Shown: piece after piece, positions 17,586 through 25,970 of the stretch
Layout: the number at the start of each line of letters is the position of its first letter
Numbering within the stretch: the first letter of the stretch is position 1
Assembly (NCBI GenBank): GCA_035540495.1
Contig: DATLGL010000053.1
Location: 1-40,133, forward strand
Length of the DNA stretch: 40,133 nucleotides
Source of the DNA: DASVEG01 sp035540495
GTDB lineage: Bacteria; Actinomycetota; Acidimicrobiia; Acidimicrobiales; CADCTF01
Reading direction: 5' to 3'
Made by a program: the position numbers and the translations under genes
The notes under the pieces: generated by a model
Told to the model about the DNA's origin: nothing
Database searches by the model: none
What the model saw: only the letters and a program-made list of their open reading frames with translations

Positions 17586-18220
17586 TGCATCGATCGGCCC
17601 TCGCCAGCGATCGCCGTGACAGCGGCTTCACCCTGGTCGAGGTGTCGATCGCCGCGCTGCTGGCTGCGATCGTCGGGACGATCATGATGAGCGTCCTCGT
17701 GTCGGCCCAGCAGAGCGAGCGCCACCTCGAAGAGATCTCGGCGTCGCAGGAGGAGCTGCGGCGGGCCATCGTCGAGGTACTCCAGGACATCCGCAGCGCC
17801 GAGCCGCTGTGGTTCGACGCGGCCTCGTCGCCGGCGCCGGCGCCTGGCAGCGAGATCCGGGTCGTCCACCGTCGTGCCGGTTCGACGCAGCCCACGTACA
17901 TCCGCTGGCACATCGAGGGCACCGACCTCGTGCGCGACGTCGTGTCCGTCGACGGGTTCAACCAACTGCAGACCGTCGCCCGGACCTACCGGCTCGCCGG
18001 TGTCGATCCACTCGTGACGTCGTTCGCCTACGACGACAAGTCGGCCCGCGCGACGTTCGCCTCCGACGCACCGGTCGACTGGCGCAAGCTCAACCAGTGC
18101 ACGGTGCGGGTGACCGTGGTGCTCCGTGCGGCGCCGCTTCGTGGCCGGCACCCCGTGTCAGTGACGAGCGAGGCCCAGCTGCGCAACAACGCCGAACCAC
18201 CGGTGTTCTGCCCCCGATGA
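17585..18220 (+). CDS. PilW/GspJ-like minor prepilin (operon 1)
   Basis: A 211-residue prepilin. The leader of 14 residues ends in Gly, then FTLVEVSIAALLAAIVGTIMM gives the cleavage site with Glu at +5 (E19). The early helix continues QQSERHLEEISASQEELRRAIVEVLQDIRSAEPL, the typical J/W layout in which the helix is followed by 'DIR.AEP'. The C-terminus SEAQLRNNAEPPVFCPR matches its paralogue at 21536 (SEVQLRN...ECPR). The start overlaps the stop of the preceding gene (TGATG) and the stop overlaps the next start (ATGA), so translation is probably coupled. Confidence 0.88.
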   Translation: MHRSALASDRRDSGFTLVEVSIAALLAAIVGTIMMSVLVSAQQSERHLEEISASQEELRRAIVEVLQDIRSAEPLWFDAASSPAPAPGSEIRVVHRRAGSTQPTYIRWHIEGTDLVRDVVSVDGFNQLQTVARTYRLAGVDPLVTSFAYDDKSARATFASDAPVDWRKLNQCTVRVTVVLRAAPLRGRHPVSVTSEAQLRNNAEPPVFCPR

Positions 18221-19530
18221 AGACCGCTTCGGCCAACGCGACGCCGACCGACGAGTCGGGCAGCGTGCTGATCATCTCGGTGATCGTCATGCTGATGCTG
18301 TCGACGCTGGCTCTCGCCGGCCTCGCCCGCACGCTGTCGGTCATGAACGTGGTCCGCCATGGGCAGTCGTACGACTCCGCTCACGCGGTCGCCGATGCGG
18401 CGCTGCACGACGCGATGTACAAGCTCGACTACGGCCTGAAGCCCATTGCCGGATGGACGGAGCCGCTGACGACGCTGGAGCCCGGGAAGACCTACCAGTA
18501 CAAGGTCGTGAAGGTCACCGACGACCAGTACCGGATCGATGTCCTGGCGACGCACCAGGCGACGTCGCACGCAGTTCGAGCGGTCGCGAAGAGGGGCGCA
18601 GGGCTCGCGCTGTTCTCCGACGACCCGCTCGTGATCGGTTCGACCGGAGGAAACGGGGTCCTCGGGGTGAACCTCACGTCCGTGCTCGACCTGGGCTTCA
18701 CCGGAACGCCCGATCCCGTCCACATCGGGTCGAACAGCGAGATCCGGGTGGCCTCGGGCGCAGCCGGAACGGGCGATTTCCAGCACACGTTCCTGAGCCG
18801 CAGCGGGCAACCGGCGCGGTGCACCGGGTGTCCGCACGAGGTGCGCCACTCGCGCACGTACCCGCTGCGGGACGTCGTCGCCCCGCCCTTCACGACGGCG
18901 GCCGACGAGGCTCGCTGCAACGCGCTGAACGGCACCTTCACCGGAGCGATCAACGGCGGCGGCGGCCAGCCGTTCATCTGCCGCCGCGACGTCAAGGTCG
19001 GCCACTTCGTGCTGTCGAACGGCCCGCTCGTGATCTACGTGTTGCCCACCGTCGACGCCGACGGCACCGAGACGCACCACTCCCTCGACATCAGCGGCGC
19101 TCCGATCAACCTCAACGGCCGGGCCGCCGACCTCCGCATCTACAAGGCCGGGCCGGCGCCGGTGAAGCTCAACGACGACGTCATCACGTCGACGCTCGAG
19201 CCGCTCGTGTGCACGACACAAGAGCCGGTGAAGGACCTGTTCGGCAACACGATCGGCTGGATCACGGTCGACCTCGGCACCGTATGCCGCATCACCGGGA
19301 AGCTGTACCTCGGCGACGTCAGCTTCACCGGGCTGCTGTACGCACCCGACACGGTCCTCAAGGTGAACGCGGACCAGTGGTGGAAGGGGGCGATCCTGGC
19401 CAAGCGGATCGAGGCGTCGGGGACTCCCCTCGTCACCTTGTCGTACGACCAGGGCCTGCAGCGCTTCGCCCTCGACTGGGCCATCACCAGCTACGAACAG
19501 ATCCCGACGACGGAAGCAGTGGTCGCATGA
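18217..19530 (+). CDS. PilX/GspK-like pilus assembly protein (operon 1)
   Basis: A 437-residue protein. After a polar N-terminus, ESGSVLIISVIVMLMLSTLALAGLARTL forms one hydrophobic helix like PilX N-terminal domains, but without Glu at +5 after the Gly, as in GspK-type pseudopilins. The large C-terminal part shares PFICRR, LDIS, LRIYKAG and GLLYAPD blocks with the paralogue at 22183, and is rich in Gly, Thr and beta-strand-like sequence with several Cys. It is probably the large tip subunit. It overlaps both neighbours by ATGA (4 bp). No enzymatic motif is seen. Confidence 0.85.
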   Translation: MKTASANATPTDESGSVLIISVIVMLMLSTLALAGLARTLSVMNVVRHGQSYDSAHAVADAALHDAMYKLDYGLKPIAGWTEPLTTLEPGKTYQYKVVKVTDDQYRIDVLATHQATSHAVRAVAKRGAGLALFSDDPLVIGSTGGNGVLGVNLTSVLDLGFTGTPDPVHIGSNSEIRVASGAAGTGDFQHTFLSRSGQPARCTGCPHEVRHSRTYPLRDVVAPPFTTAADEARCNALNGTFTGAINGGGGQPFICRRDVKVGHFVLSNGPLVIYVLPTVDADGTETHHSLDISGAPINLNGRAADLRIYKAGPAPVKLNDDVITSTLEPLVCTTQEPVKDLFGNTIGWITVDLGTVCRITGKLYLGDVSFTGLLYAPDTVLKVNADQWWKGAILAKRIEASGTPLVTLSYDQGLQRFALDWAITSYEQIPTTEAVVA

Positions 19531-20372
19531 CGCTCACCCCGAACGAACTGGCCGACAAGGAACTCGCGAACAAGGAGCGCCGGCTCGAGGAGGTGAAGGC
19601 TCGCCTCGAGGAGCGCGGCCTGCTCCGCAGCGGCGGCCACCAGCAACCGCTGCCCGAGGTGGAGTCGCGCACCATCGTGCTCCCCGACGCAGGTGACGGC
19701 GGCGTCGGCACCGCCAGCGCCATCGTCGTGGCCGGTTCGCCGTGCATCGACGTGCCCTGCCCAGCGTGCGGCCCGACGTCGACCCGCGCCGTCCCGGTGA
19801 ACCGCACCCGCTTCGACTGCCGCTCGTGCGGCGAGTCGTGGCGGTGGTCGATCTGCTCGTCGTGCGATCGTCTCGCGGTGACGAGCGAGTCACTCGACGG
19901 CTGGGAGTGCCGTGGATGCGGTGGCGTCACCCGCTCGTGGTGGCGTTCGACGCTGCCGACGATCGAGCCGGCTCGGATCATTCAGCGCCGCACGGTGCAG
20001 CTGACCGCGCTCCAGGTCGCTCACGGCCAAGCGGTGCACAGCGAGACGTCGAAGCGGCGCAGCCGGGTGGTCGCTGCGGTCGTTGGCGCCGCCGTCATCG
20101 CGGTGGCCGGACTCGCCATCGTCGACTCGGCCAGCGGTATCGGTGCCAAGGGCGCCGCGTGCGGCGAGTTCCGTCGCCTCGTCGACGACGCGGCCACCGG
20201 TCGCCTCACGCCGGCCGACCTCCAATCGCGACTCGACGCCATCGCCCATCGCGCTCGCGGCATCGTTGGCCTCGAAGAGCCCGCCACGACCATGCGGGCC
20301 GACGCCACGCTGAGCAGTGTCACGTTCCAAGCCGCGAAGACCCAGTTCCTGGAGGCGTGCCGGGGAGGATGA
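19527..20372 (+). CDS. Membrane protein with double zinc ribbon, pilin-operon partner (operon 1)
   Basis: A 281-residue protein not matched to a known family. A short N-terminal helix carries EVKARLEERGLL. Eight cysteines form four CxxC pairs at 78/81, 98/101, 110/113 and 128/131, the pattern of two zinc ribbons, ending in the motif RSWWR (136-140). A single membrane helix (about 181-198) is preceded by KRRSR, so the zinc ribbons are predicted cytoplasmic and the C-terminal 80 residues, with C212 and C278, external. The paralogue at 23538 has the same plan. It is last in its operon, overlapping the PilX-like gene by ATGA. A role in pilus tip assembly or signalling is inference. Confidence 0.85.
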   Translation: MTLTPNELADKELANKERRLEEVKARLEERGLLRSGGHQQPLPEVESRTIVLPDAGDGGVGTASAIVVAGSPCIDVPCPACGPTSTRAVPVNRTRFDCRSCGESWRWSICSSCDRLAVTSESLDGWECRGCGGVTRSWWRSTLPTIEPARIIQRRTVQLTALQVAHGQAVHSETSKRRSRVVAAVVGAAVIAVAGLAIVDSASGIGAKGAACGEFRRLVDDAATGRLTPADLQSRLDAIAHRARGIVGLEEPATTMRADATLSSVTFQAAKTQFLEACRGG

Positions 20373-20375
20373 CGG

Positions 20376-20390
20376 ACTAGTCATCCTGTG
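20376..20390 (+). promoter_or_regulatory. Conserved upstream element of pilin operon 2 (ACTAGTCATCCTGTG)
   Basis: ACTAGTCATCCTGTG begins 3 nt after the stop of the zinc-ribbon gene and 72 bp before ATG 20448, matching the element at 16434 with one substitution in 15. Just before the ATG a 6-bp stem (TGCCGA 20429-20434, TCGGCA 20443-20448) overlaps the first base of the start codon. No Shine-Dalgarno sequence is visible. Confidence 0.6.
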
Positions 20391-20447
20391 CGGTTGGCTA
20401 AATGACACTCACGCACGATCACTGCTCGTGCCGACACCTAGATCGGC

Positions 20448-21539
20448 ATGGACCGATTTGTCTGCCGCAAGTGCAGCGACGAGGGCTTCACGTTGGTCGA
20501 GCTCGTCGTCGCGCTCACGATCCTGGCGGTCGGGATCGTCGGTGTGATCGGCGTGACGAACAGCGGCTTCCGCGTCGCATCGGCCGCCACGTTGAAATCG
20601 AAGATGGTCGCCAACGCGACCAAGGAGATCGAGGCGCTCCGAGCGATCCCCTACAACGAGATCGCTGACGGCTACATCGACCAACCGCGCACCGACAACG
20701 GCGTCACGTACCAGTTGCAGCGCGCGATCACGACTGCGCCGGGGAACGACAAGCACAAGGTCGTCACCGTCGCCGTCATCTGGACGGAGGCCGGCAGGGT
20801 CAACGAGGTCCGCCAGGCGAGCTACCTCTATCCCGGCGGCGTCGGTCTCGCGACAGCGGGGTCGACCACCACCGTCGTCTCCAACTGCACGCCCGACGCT
20901 CCGAGCAGCCTCACGGTGGCGCAGGTGTTGAGCGGCACGGCGCTCCAGGCCGCGACGTCGCTCGACCTGTCGTGGACCATCTCCACGACGGGCTGCCCCG
21001 TTGCCAGCTACGTCATCCAGTACAAGGCGCTGACGAGCTCGACGTGGAGCGAGGTCACTCGTTTGGCGACGTCGCGCGAGTGGCGGGTCACCGGTCTCGT
21101 CGCCTCGACCACCTACCAGTTCCAGGTGCTCGCGAAGGCGCCCGGCGGGAAGCTCTCGACCCCGTCACCGATGGTCACCGCGTCGACCGCGGCCATGATC
21201 GGCGCCAACTGCACGATCGGCACGATCACCGTGACGCCGTCGGCGGTGAAGAAGATCAACGGCTCGCCGACCGGCAACATCGAAGCCGCTCCGGTCGTGG
21301 CGATGCCCGTGAACGGCACGTGCGCGAGCTTCGACATCGTCTACAAGAAGATCCTCGCCGGCTCGACCATCACCGCGCAGATGACCGTTGCGAATGGCGT
21401 CAACACGGCTACCGCTACCGCGCAGGGGCCGTGGGATGTCGGTAGCCGCTTCGTCGACGTCGTCGAGCGGTCGAGCCGCACCAAGGTCGGCTCCGTGCTG
21501 CTCGTGGTGTGCGAGCACAACGTGAAGGACTGCTCGTGA
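20448..21539 (+). CDS. PilV/GspI-like prepilin with fibronectin type III domain (operon 2)
   Basis: A 363-residue paralogue of the protein at 16506. The 13-residue leader MDRFVCRKCSDEG contains a CxxC pair, unusual for a prepilin leader, and is followed by FTLVELVVALTILAVGIVGV with Glu at +5 (E18). The fibronectin type III domain spans about 148-247 (LDLSWTIST, YVIQYKAL, TTYQFQVLAKAPGG), with an extra Cys pair at 147 and 183. The C-terminal domain keeps the Cys pattern 255, 292, 355 and 362, with EAAPVV and NGTC as in the first copy. It overlaps the next gene as GTGA. Likely an adhesive or structural tip subunit. Confidence 0.9.
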   Translation: MDRFVCRKCSDEGFTLVELVVALTILAVGIVGVIGVTNSGFRVASAATLKSKMVANATKEIEALRAIPYNEIADGYIDQPRTDNGVTYQLQRAITTAPGNDKHKVVTVAVIWTEAGRVNEVRQASYLYPGGVGLATAGSTTTVVSNCTPDAPSSLTVAQVLSGTALQAATSLDLSWTISTTGCPVASYVIQYKALTSSTWSEVTRLATSREWRVTGLVASTTYQFQVLAKAPGGKLSTPSPMVTASTAAMIGANCTIGTITVTPSAVKKINGSPTGNIEAAPVVAMPVNGTCASFDIVYKKILAGSTITAQMTVANGVNTATATAQGPWDVGSRFVDVVERSSRTKVGSVLLVVCEHNVKDCS

Positions 21540-22195
21540 TCGGCGCCATCGCGCGTGTCACATCGGCCGCTCGCTCGCGCCGACGCGACGACGCCGGCTT
21601 CACCGTCGTCGAACTCGCGATCACGATGATGATCGCGGCGATCGTGTCGGTGGCCATCACCGGGATCCTCGTGAGCCAGTCGAACGCCGAGCGTCACGTC
21701 ACGCAGTTCACGGTCAACCTCGAGCAGGTGCGGCAGGCGATGGTCGAGATGCAGCGCGATCTGCGATCAGCGGAGCCGCTCATCGGCATCGGCGCGACCG
21801 TCGACATGCGCTACAAGCTCGACCTGAAGATGTACGACACGATCACGTCGACCACGCCGCGCCATGTGCGCTGGCGGGCCGACACGGTCAACGACGAGCT
21901 CGTGCGCGAGGTCCTCGACGCCAGCGGCAACGTCACCGCGACCACCTACAGGCTGCGCGGCGTCACCAACCTCGACCCGACCGAGCCCCTGTTCCGGTAC
22001 TACCCCGCCGGCCCCGATGCGGCGCCGTACGTGCTGTCCACCCAAGGGCTCACGCCGGGTGACGTCGCCTACTGCGCCGTCCGCGTCCGCATCGATCTGC
22101 GCGCCCTCCCGACCGGTGGACGCCAGCCGGTGCGCCACATCTCGGAGGTGCAGCTGCGCAACAAGCTGCCGGGGGCCGACGAATGCCCCAGGTGA
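21536..22195 (+). CDS. PilW/GspJ-like minor prepilin (operon 2)
   Basis: A 219-residue paralogue of the protein at 17585. The GTG at 21536 overlaps the previous stop as GTGA, giving a 21-residue Arg-rich leader ending in Gly, then FTVVELAITMMIAAIVSVAIT with Glu at +5 (E26). The helix continues QSNAERHVTQFTVNLEQVRQAMVEMQRDLRSAEPL, aligned with 'DIRSAEPL' in copy 1. The C-terminus SEVQLRNKLPGADECPR keeps a penultimate-region Cys. An alternative ATG at 21509 would add nine residues and a longer overlap; it is less likely. Confidence 0.88.
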   Translation: MIGAIARVTSAARSRRRDDAGFTVVELAITMMIAAIVSVAITGILVSQSNAERHVTQFTVNLEQVRQAMVEMQRDLRSAEPLIGIGATVDMRYKLDLKMYDTITSTTPRHVRWRADTVNDELVREVLDASGNVTATTYRLRGVTNLDPTEPLFRYYPAGPDAAPYVLSTQGLTPGDVAYCAVRVRIDLRALPTGGRQPVRHISEVQLRNKLPGADECPR

Positions 22196-23541
22196 CGCCC
22201 GTGACCACGAGCCGGCGCCGGTGCGCCGGTGACGAGGGATCGACGCTGATCCTCGCCATCACCGTGATGATGATCCTCGCCACGCTGACGATGGCTCTGC
22301 AGGCGCGGACGCTGTCGTCACTCAAGATGATGCGCCACTCGCAGGACTCCGACGCTGCGCTCGCCGCGGCCGATGCCGGTCTGGCCAAGGCGGTCTACCG
22401 GATCGAGAACGGTCAGGTGAACGACTGGTTCGAAGACGGGTATCCCGGCTGCCCGTGGGACGACCTGACGTCGTGCGAGAACGCGAAGTGGCCCAACAAG
22501 TACCGCTTCCAGGTGCAGCGGGTCGGCGGCACGCCGCCCACCGAGTTCATCGTGTCCGTTCGGGGCAAGGTGGGCGGCGGCGCCAAGGCGATCCGTGCGC
22601 TCGTCACCCGCGACGCGCTCTTCCCGTACGCCCTCTTCGGCTACCAGAACCTCACCATCGACGGATCGACCGACGTCGGCAACGTCATGCAGTTCTCGGT
22701 GGCCGGCGCCGTCGACGCGTCGTCGGTCGGTGTGCGGATCGGGTCGAACGGGATGATCACCTGCCGCGGGAACAGCGCCACCAACGTCCGCTTCGACTCC
22801 TTCGGCGGCTTCAGCGGATGCCCGGCGAACCAGTGGACCGCGATCGACCAGAAGCGACCGCGCCTCGACATCGACCCCCCGCCGATACCGAACCGCGCCT
22901 GCCCGACCGACGGCCGCACCTTCGGCACCACCGTGACGATGCAGTTCACCCTCGCAGCGGCGACGCAGATCAACGCGTTCCTCCAGGGCAACCCGTTCGG
23001 CGCCCTCATCTCGGCCGCCCAGACGGCCGGGCTCTCGACGGTTGGGCTGCCGGTGCAGGTGATCGACGGCACGGGTGGCCCGTTCATCTGCCGCCGCTCC
23101 GTGACGTTGAGCGGCATCGTCATGACGACGGGGTCCACACCAGTGCAGATCTACGTGCTGAAGACGACGAGCGGCGCGTGCAACACCCTCGACATCAGCG
23201 ACGCGCTCATCAACTCGACCGCCGCGGCGGGTCAGTTGCTCGGCAAGGCCCGGATGTTCCAGATCTACAAGGACGGGGACTGCGACCTCACGATCGGCAG
23301 CGGCAACACCTCGGACACGCTCTCCTACAACGGCGTGCTCTACGCACCCGACAGCGTGATGACCGTCAACGGCGGCAAGCAGTTCCAGGGGTCGATCATG
23401 GTGGGCCAGATGAAGATCAACGGCGGCCCGAACATCATCATCAAGTGGGATGACGATCTGAAGACGTACTACGGACAGAAGTGGCGCGTGTCGAGATATG
23501 CAGAGGTGAGCAACTCCGACCTCAACTTCACGGGACCGTGA
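22183..23541 (+). CDS. PilX/GspK-like pilus assembly protein (operon 2)
   Basis: A 452-residue paralogue of the protein at 18217. The hydrophobic segment EGSTLILAITVMMILATLTMAL again lacks Glu at +5. The helix then runs MRHSQDSDAALAAADAGLAKAVY, as in PilX proteins. Shared blocks with copy 1 are GGPFICRRS, LDISDALIN, FQIYKDG and GVLYAPDSV. Cys-rich loops (GCPWDDLTSCENAKW and others) suggest disulfides outside the cell. ATG 22183 overlaps the previous gene by 13 bp; a GTG at 22192 would give the GTGA overlap seen at other junctions and is equally plausible. Confidence 0.87.
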   Translation: MPQVTPVTTSRRRCAGDEGSTLILAITVMMILATLTMALQARTLSSLKMMRHSQDSDAALAAADAGLAKAVYRIENGQVNDWFEDGYPGCPWDDLTSCENAKWPNKYRFQVQRVGGTPPTEFIVSVRGKVGGGAKAIRALVTRDALFPYALFGYQNLTIDGSTDVGNVMQFSVAGAVDASSVGVRIGSNGMITCRGNSATNVRFDSFGGFSGCPANQWTAIDQKRPRLDIDPPPIPNRACPTDGRTFGTTVTMQFTLAAATQINAFLQGNPFGALISAAQTAGLSTVGLPVQVIDGTGGPFICRRSVTLSGIVMTTGSTPVQIYVLKTTSGACNTLDISDALINSTAAAGQLLGKARMFQIYKDGDCDLTIGSGNTSDTLSYNGVLYAPDSVMTVNGGKQFQGSIMVGQMKINGGPNIIIKWDDDLKTYYGQKWRVSRYAEVSNSDLNFTGP

Positions 23542-24482
23542 TCACGGTGAGCGACGACCACGCCGACGCGATCGGTATCCCGTCGGCGATGGCTCTGGCG
23601 GGCGAGTCGTCGACCGATGCTCACGAAGCGATGCCCGAACCGTCGACCGGGTCGGCGGAGCCGTCGATCGACGAGGTGCGGGCGCGCCTGGCCGCACGCG
23701 GGCTGCTCGCCACGTCGCCCCGCATCGAGGTCCCGAAGGAGCCCCGACCGGAGGGCGCCGAGCCGATCAACCTGACGACCCTCGACACGTTCGACGCAGG
23801 CAGCCACTGGGCGGACGACGAAGCCGACGAGTGGGACGTCGAGCCCGGCCTCGAAGAGGTCACCGTCCGCTGCCCGCAGTGCCGTGACGTCTACTTCCGC
23901 CCGCTGGAGTCGACGCGCTTCGCCTGCCCGTCGTGCGATCGCGCCTGGCGGTTCGCGGTCTGCGGTGAGTGCGACGTGCTCGCGTTCACGATGGAGCGTC
24001 AGGAGAGCTGGCGCTGCGGCTCGTGCGGAAACCACAACCGCTCGTGGTGGCGCACGCCCACTGCGCAGAAGACCGCCTTCGACGTCGTTGCCCGCCGGAA
24101 GCACCAGGCCATCGAGGTCGAGCGCAAGCTGATTCGCGAAGGCATGAAGAAGCGGCGCTGGAAGCTCGTCGCTCTCGCGGTGTGGGCAGCGATCGCCGCG
24201 ATCGGGGTGATCGTTGGGGTCCGCATGGCCGAGCCTTCGACAGCCGCGGGATCCGAGGTCGCGTGCCGCCACTTCGACGCCATCCGAAGCGGGCTGGCGA
24301 GCGGCACGCTCGATCGGGCCGGACTCGACCGCGAGTTGGAGAAGCTCCACACCGAGGCTCAGGGCGCAGAGGAGGTCGTCCAGAAGGCGGTCATCGACCT
24401 CCGGGCCGCGACCCCGGGGACGTCCGAGTTCCTGGTCGCCCGAACCACCCTCGCCGACGCCTGCGACTCCCTCAGGCGCTGA
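23538..24482 (+). CDS. Membrane protein with double zinc ribbon, pilin-operon partner (operon 2)
   Basis: A 314-residue paralogue of the protein at 19527. A Ser/Glu-rich N-terminus contains SIDEVRARLAARGLL, matching the short helix of copy 1. Four CxxC pairs are at 112/115, 130/133, 142/145 and 160/163, ending in RSWWR (168-172). KKRRWK precedes a membrane helix (about 209-228), and the outer C-terminal domain keeps one Cys near each end (C243 and C309). GTG 23538 overlaps the previous stop (GTGA); GTG 23547 is also possible. It converges with the peptidase gene, leaving 4 bp. Function unknown; conservation with copy 1 argues for a real role in the cassette. Confidence 0.85.
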   Translation: MITVSDDHADAIGIPSAMALAGESSTDAHEAMPEPSTGSAEPSIDEVRARLAARGLLATSPRIEVPKEPRPEGAEPINLTTLDTFDAGSHWADDEADEWDVEPGLEEVTVRCPQCRDVYFRPLESTRFACPSCDRAWRFAVCGECDVLAFTMERQESWRCGSCGNHNRSWWRTPTAQKTAFDVVARRKHQAIEVERKLIREGMKKRRWKLVALAVWAAIAAIGVIVGVRMAEPSTAAGSEVACRHFDAIRSGLASGTLDRAGLDRELEKLHTEAQGAEEVVQKAVIDLRAATPGTSEFLVARTTLADACDSLRR

Positions 24483-24486
24483 GGAA

Positions 24487-25959
24487 CTAGCTCCGGATCC
24501 CGAACTTCGCGAGCACCTCGCGCACGTTCGGGAACACCGGAGTGATCGCGTCGGCGACCTCTTGCGGTGACGTGACCTCGAACGCCTGGCGCGCGACCAG
24601 GTGGCGCAGCGCGCAGTCGACGGCCTCCACCGACGACGGGGCCAGCGCGCCGACCGCCTGCGCGCCCTGCACGTACACCGATCGGTAGTACGACCCCTGG
24701 CGCGACTCCCAGAACGTCATCGGCTCACCAGCCCGGCCGCGTCCGTCGGCGGGGATGTCGCGGGCCATCAACGACGGCGTCGTCCCCTCGTACCGCCCCT
24801 CGGCCCACGTGGCGAGTCCCTCGTCGATCCACGGGTCTCGGCCCTGGTTCGTCGACACCAGCCCGTAGAACCACATGTGGGCGACCTCGTGCGACGTCGT
24901 CCGACCGATCGTTCCGGGCCCCTGAAGGACGTGCATCGGGTACTCGATGCCTCCGCTCAGTCCGGGTGTGATGGCGAACGACAGCGAGGGCCACGGGTAC
25001 GGGCCGTACAGCTCCGAGAACCGCTGCACCGACCGCACCACCTTGTCGAGGTACGGGTCGGGTGACTCCGCCACCGACGCCTCGACGCCGACCGCGAACG
25101 CAACGCCGTCGACCTCGCGGGACCGCACCGTCATTCGCGCTGCGGTCATCGCCCACTCCGGCACCGCGGACGCGAACCACGCGCCGTCCTTCTGCACGCC
25201 GGTGGCGAGCAGCGCGACTCCTTCGGGAAGCCCGGTCACGGAGACCTGGTAGTCGGACGGCACCGAGGTCGACGCCTCGGCGAAGCCCGCCGTCGGCGGC
25301 TGCTCCTGCCACCCGACGCCCGGTTCCCACGCGAAGACGGGAAGGAAGGAGCCGAGGCGCACCCAGTCGGCCCCTCGCATGATGCGGTCGTTCGTGGCCG
25401 ACGCCGGGAGCGTGAGGTTCCAGACGAGGCCGGTCTCGAACCGTTCCCCGGCTCGAACGGGGCGCCGGATCACGATCGTCGTCGCGTCGGGCTGAGACGT
25501 CGCCGAGGCGAGGGCACCGTCGACGAACACCTCCATCCGTCCGCCGGCACGGGTGATGCGTGGCGAGTTCGCCCACAGGCGGATGACGACGCGCTCGGTG
25601 TCGGCATCGGGGGTGAACGACATCTGGCCCCGTCCGTCGACGACGCCTGCTGCGAGGTCGACGTTCACGGTCCAGCGATACGACGGACGGTCGGCACGCG
25701 GCGCGCGCCGCTCGGGCACGGCCGGGCAGGTGAACGCGGCGGCCGTGGTGGCCGGCTGCTCCGGTGCCGGACGCACGGGCGCGACCTGCGCCGCCACGGA
25801 CGTGGTCGTCGTGGTGGTCGTGGAGGTCGACGACGTGGACGACGTCGAGGTGCTCGTCGAGCCTGTCGACGCGCGCTCCGACGAACGGTCACCGTCGCCG
25901 CCCGAGCAGGCCGCCAACAAGAGGAGAACGGCCCACGTGGCGGCGAAACGGCGAGTCAT
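24487..25959 (-). CDS. Secreted M1-family-like metallopeptidase lipoprotein
   Basis: A 490-residue predicted lipoprotein. The signal peptide MTRRFAATWAVLLLLAAC ends in a lipobox with Cys18, and a Ser/Thr-rich low-complexity tether (about 29-54) follows. The M1 zinc site is HEVAH (357-361) with the third ligand E380 in WIDEGLATWAEG, and the substrate-binding loop is GGIEYP (336-341, usually GGMEYP). An aminopeptidase-like activity outside the membrane is expected. The usual C-terminal helical domain of large M1 enzymes is shortened to about 100 residues. The start is divergent from the acyl-CoA ligase with 11 bp between. Confidence 0.9.
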   Translation of the reverse strand: MTRRFAATWAVLLLLAACSGGDGDRSSERASTGSTSTSTSSTSSTSTTTTTTTSVAAQVAPVRPAPEQPATTAAAFTCPAVPERRAPRADRPSYRWTVNVDLAAGVVDGRGQMSFTPDADTERVVIRLWANSPRITRAGGRMEVFVDGALASATSQPDATTIVIRRPVRAGERFETGLVWNLTLPASATNDRIMRGADWVRLGSFLPVFAWEPGVGWQEQPPTAGFAEASTSVPSDYQVSVTGLPEGVALLATGVQKDGAWFASAVPEWAMTAARMTVRSREVDGVAFAVGVEASVAESPDPYLDKVVRSVQRFSELYGPYPWPSLSFAITPGLSGGIEYPMHVLQGPGTIGRTTSHEVAHMWFYGLVSTNQGRDPWIDEGLATWAEGRYEGTTPSLMARDIPADGRGRAGEPMTFWESRQGSYYRSVYVQGAQAVGALAPSSVEAVDCALRHLVARQAFEVTSPQEVADAITPVFPNVREVLAKFGIRS

Positions 25960-25964
25960 ACACT
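25959..25964 (+). promoter_or_regulatory. -10-like hexamer TACACT, leaderless-type spacing
   Basis: TACACT is followed by exactly 6 nt and ATG 25971. It overlaps the first base of the divergent peptidase start codon, so any -35 region would lie within that gene's signal-peptide codons. Confidence 0.5.
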
Positions 25965-25970
25965 CCGATC

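Noticed and set aside
24487..25959. Ser/Thr-rich stretch of the peptidase as a phase-variable repeat
   Set aside because: The DNA units differ (mixed ACG/TCG-type codons), so it reads as an ordinary lipoprotein tether.
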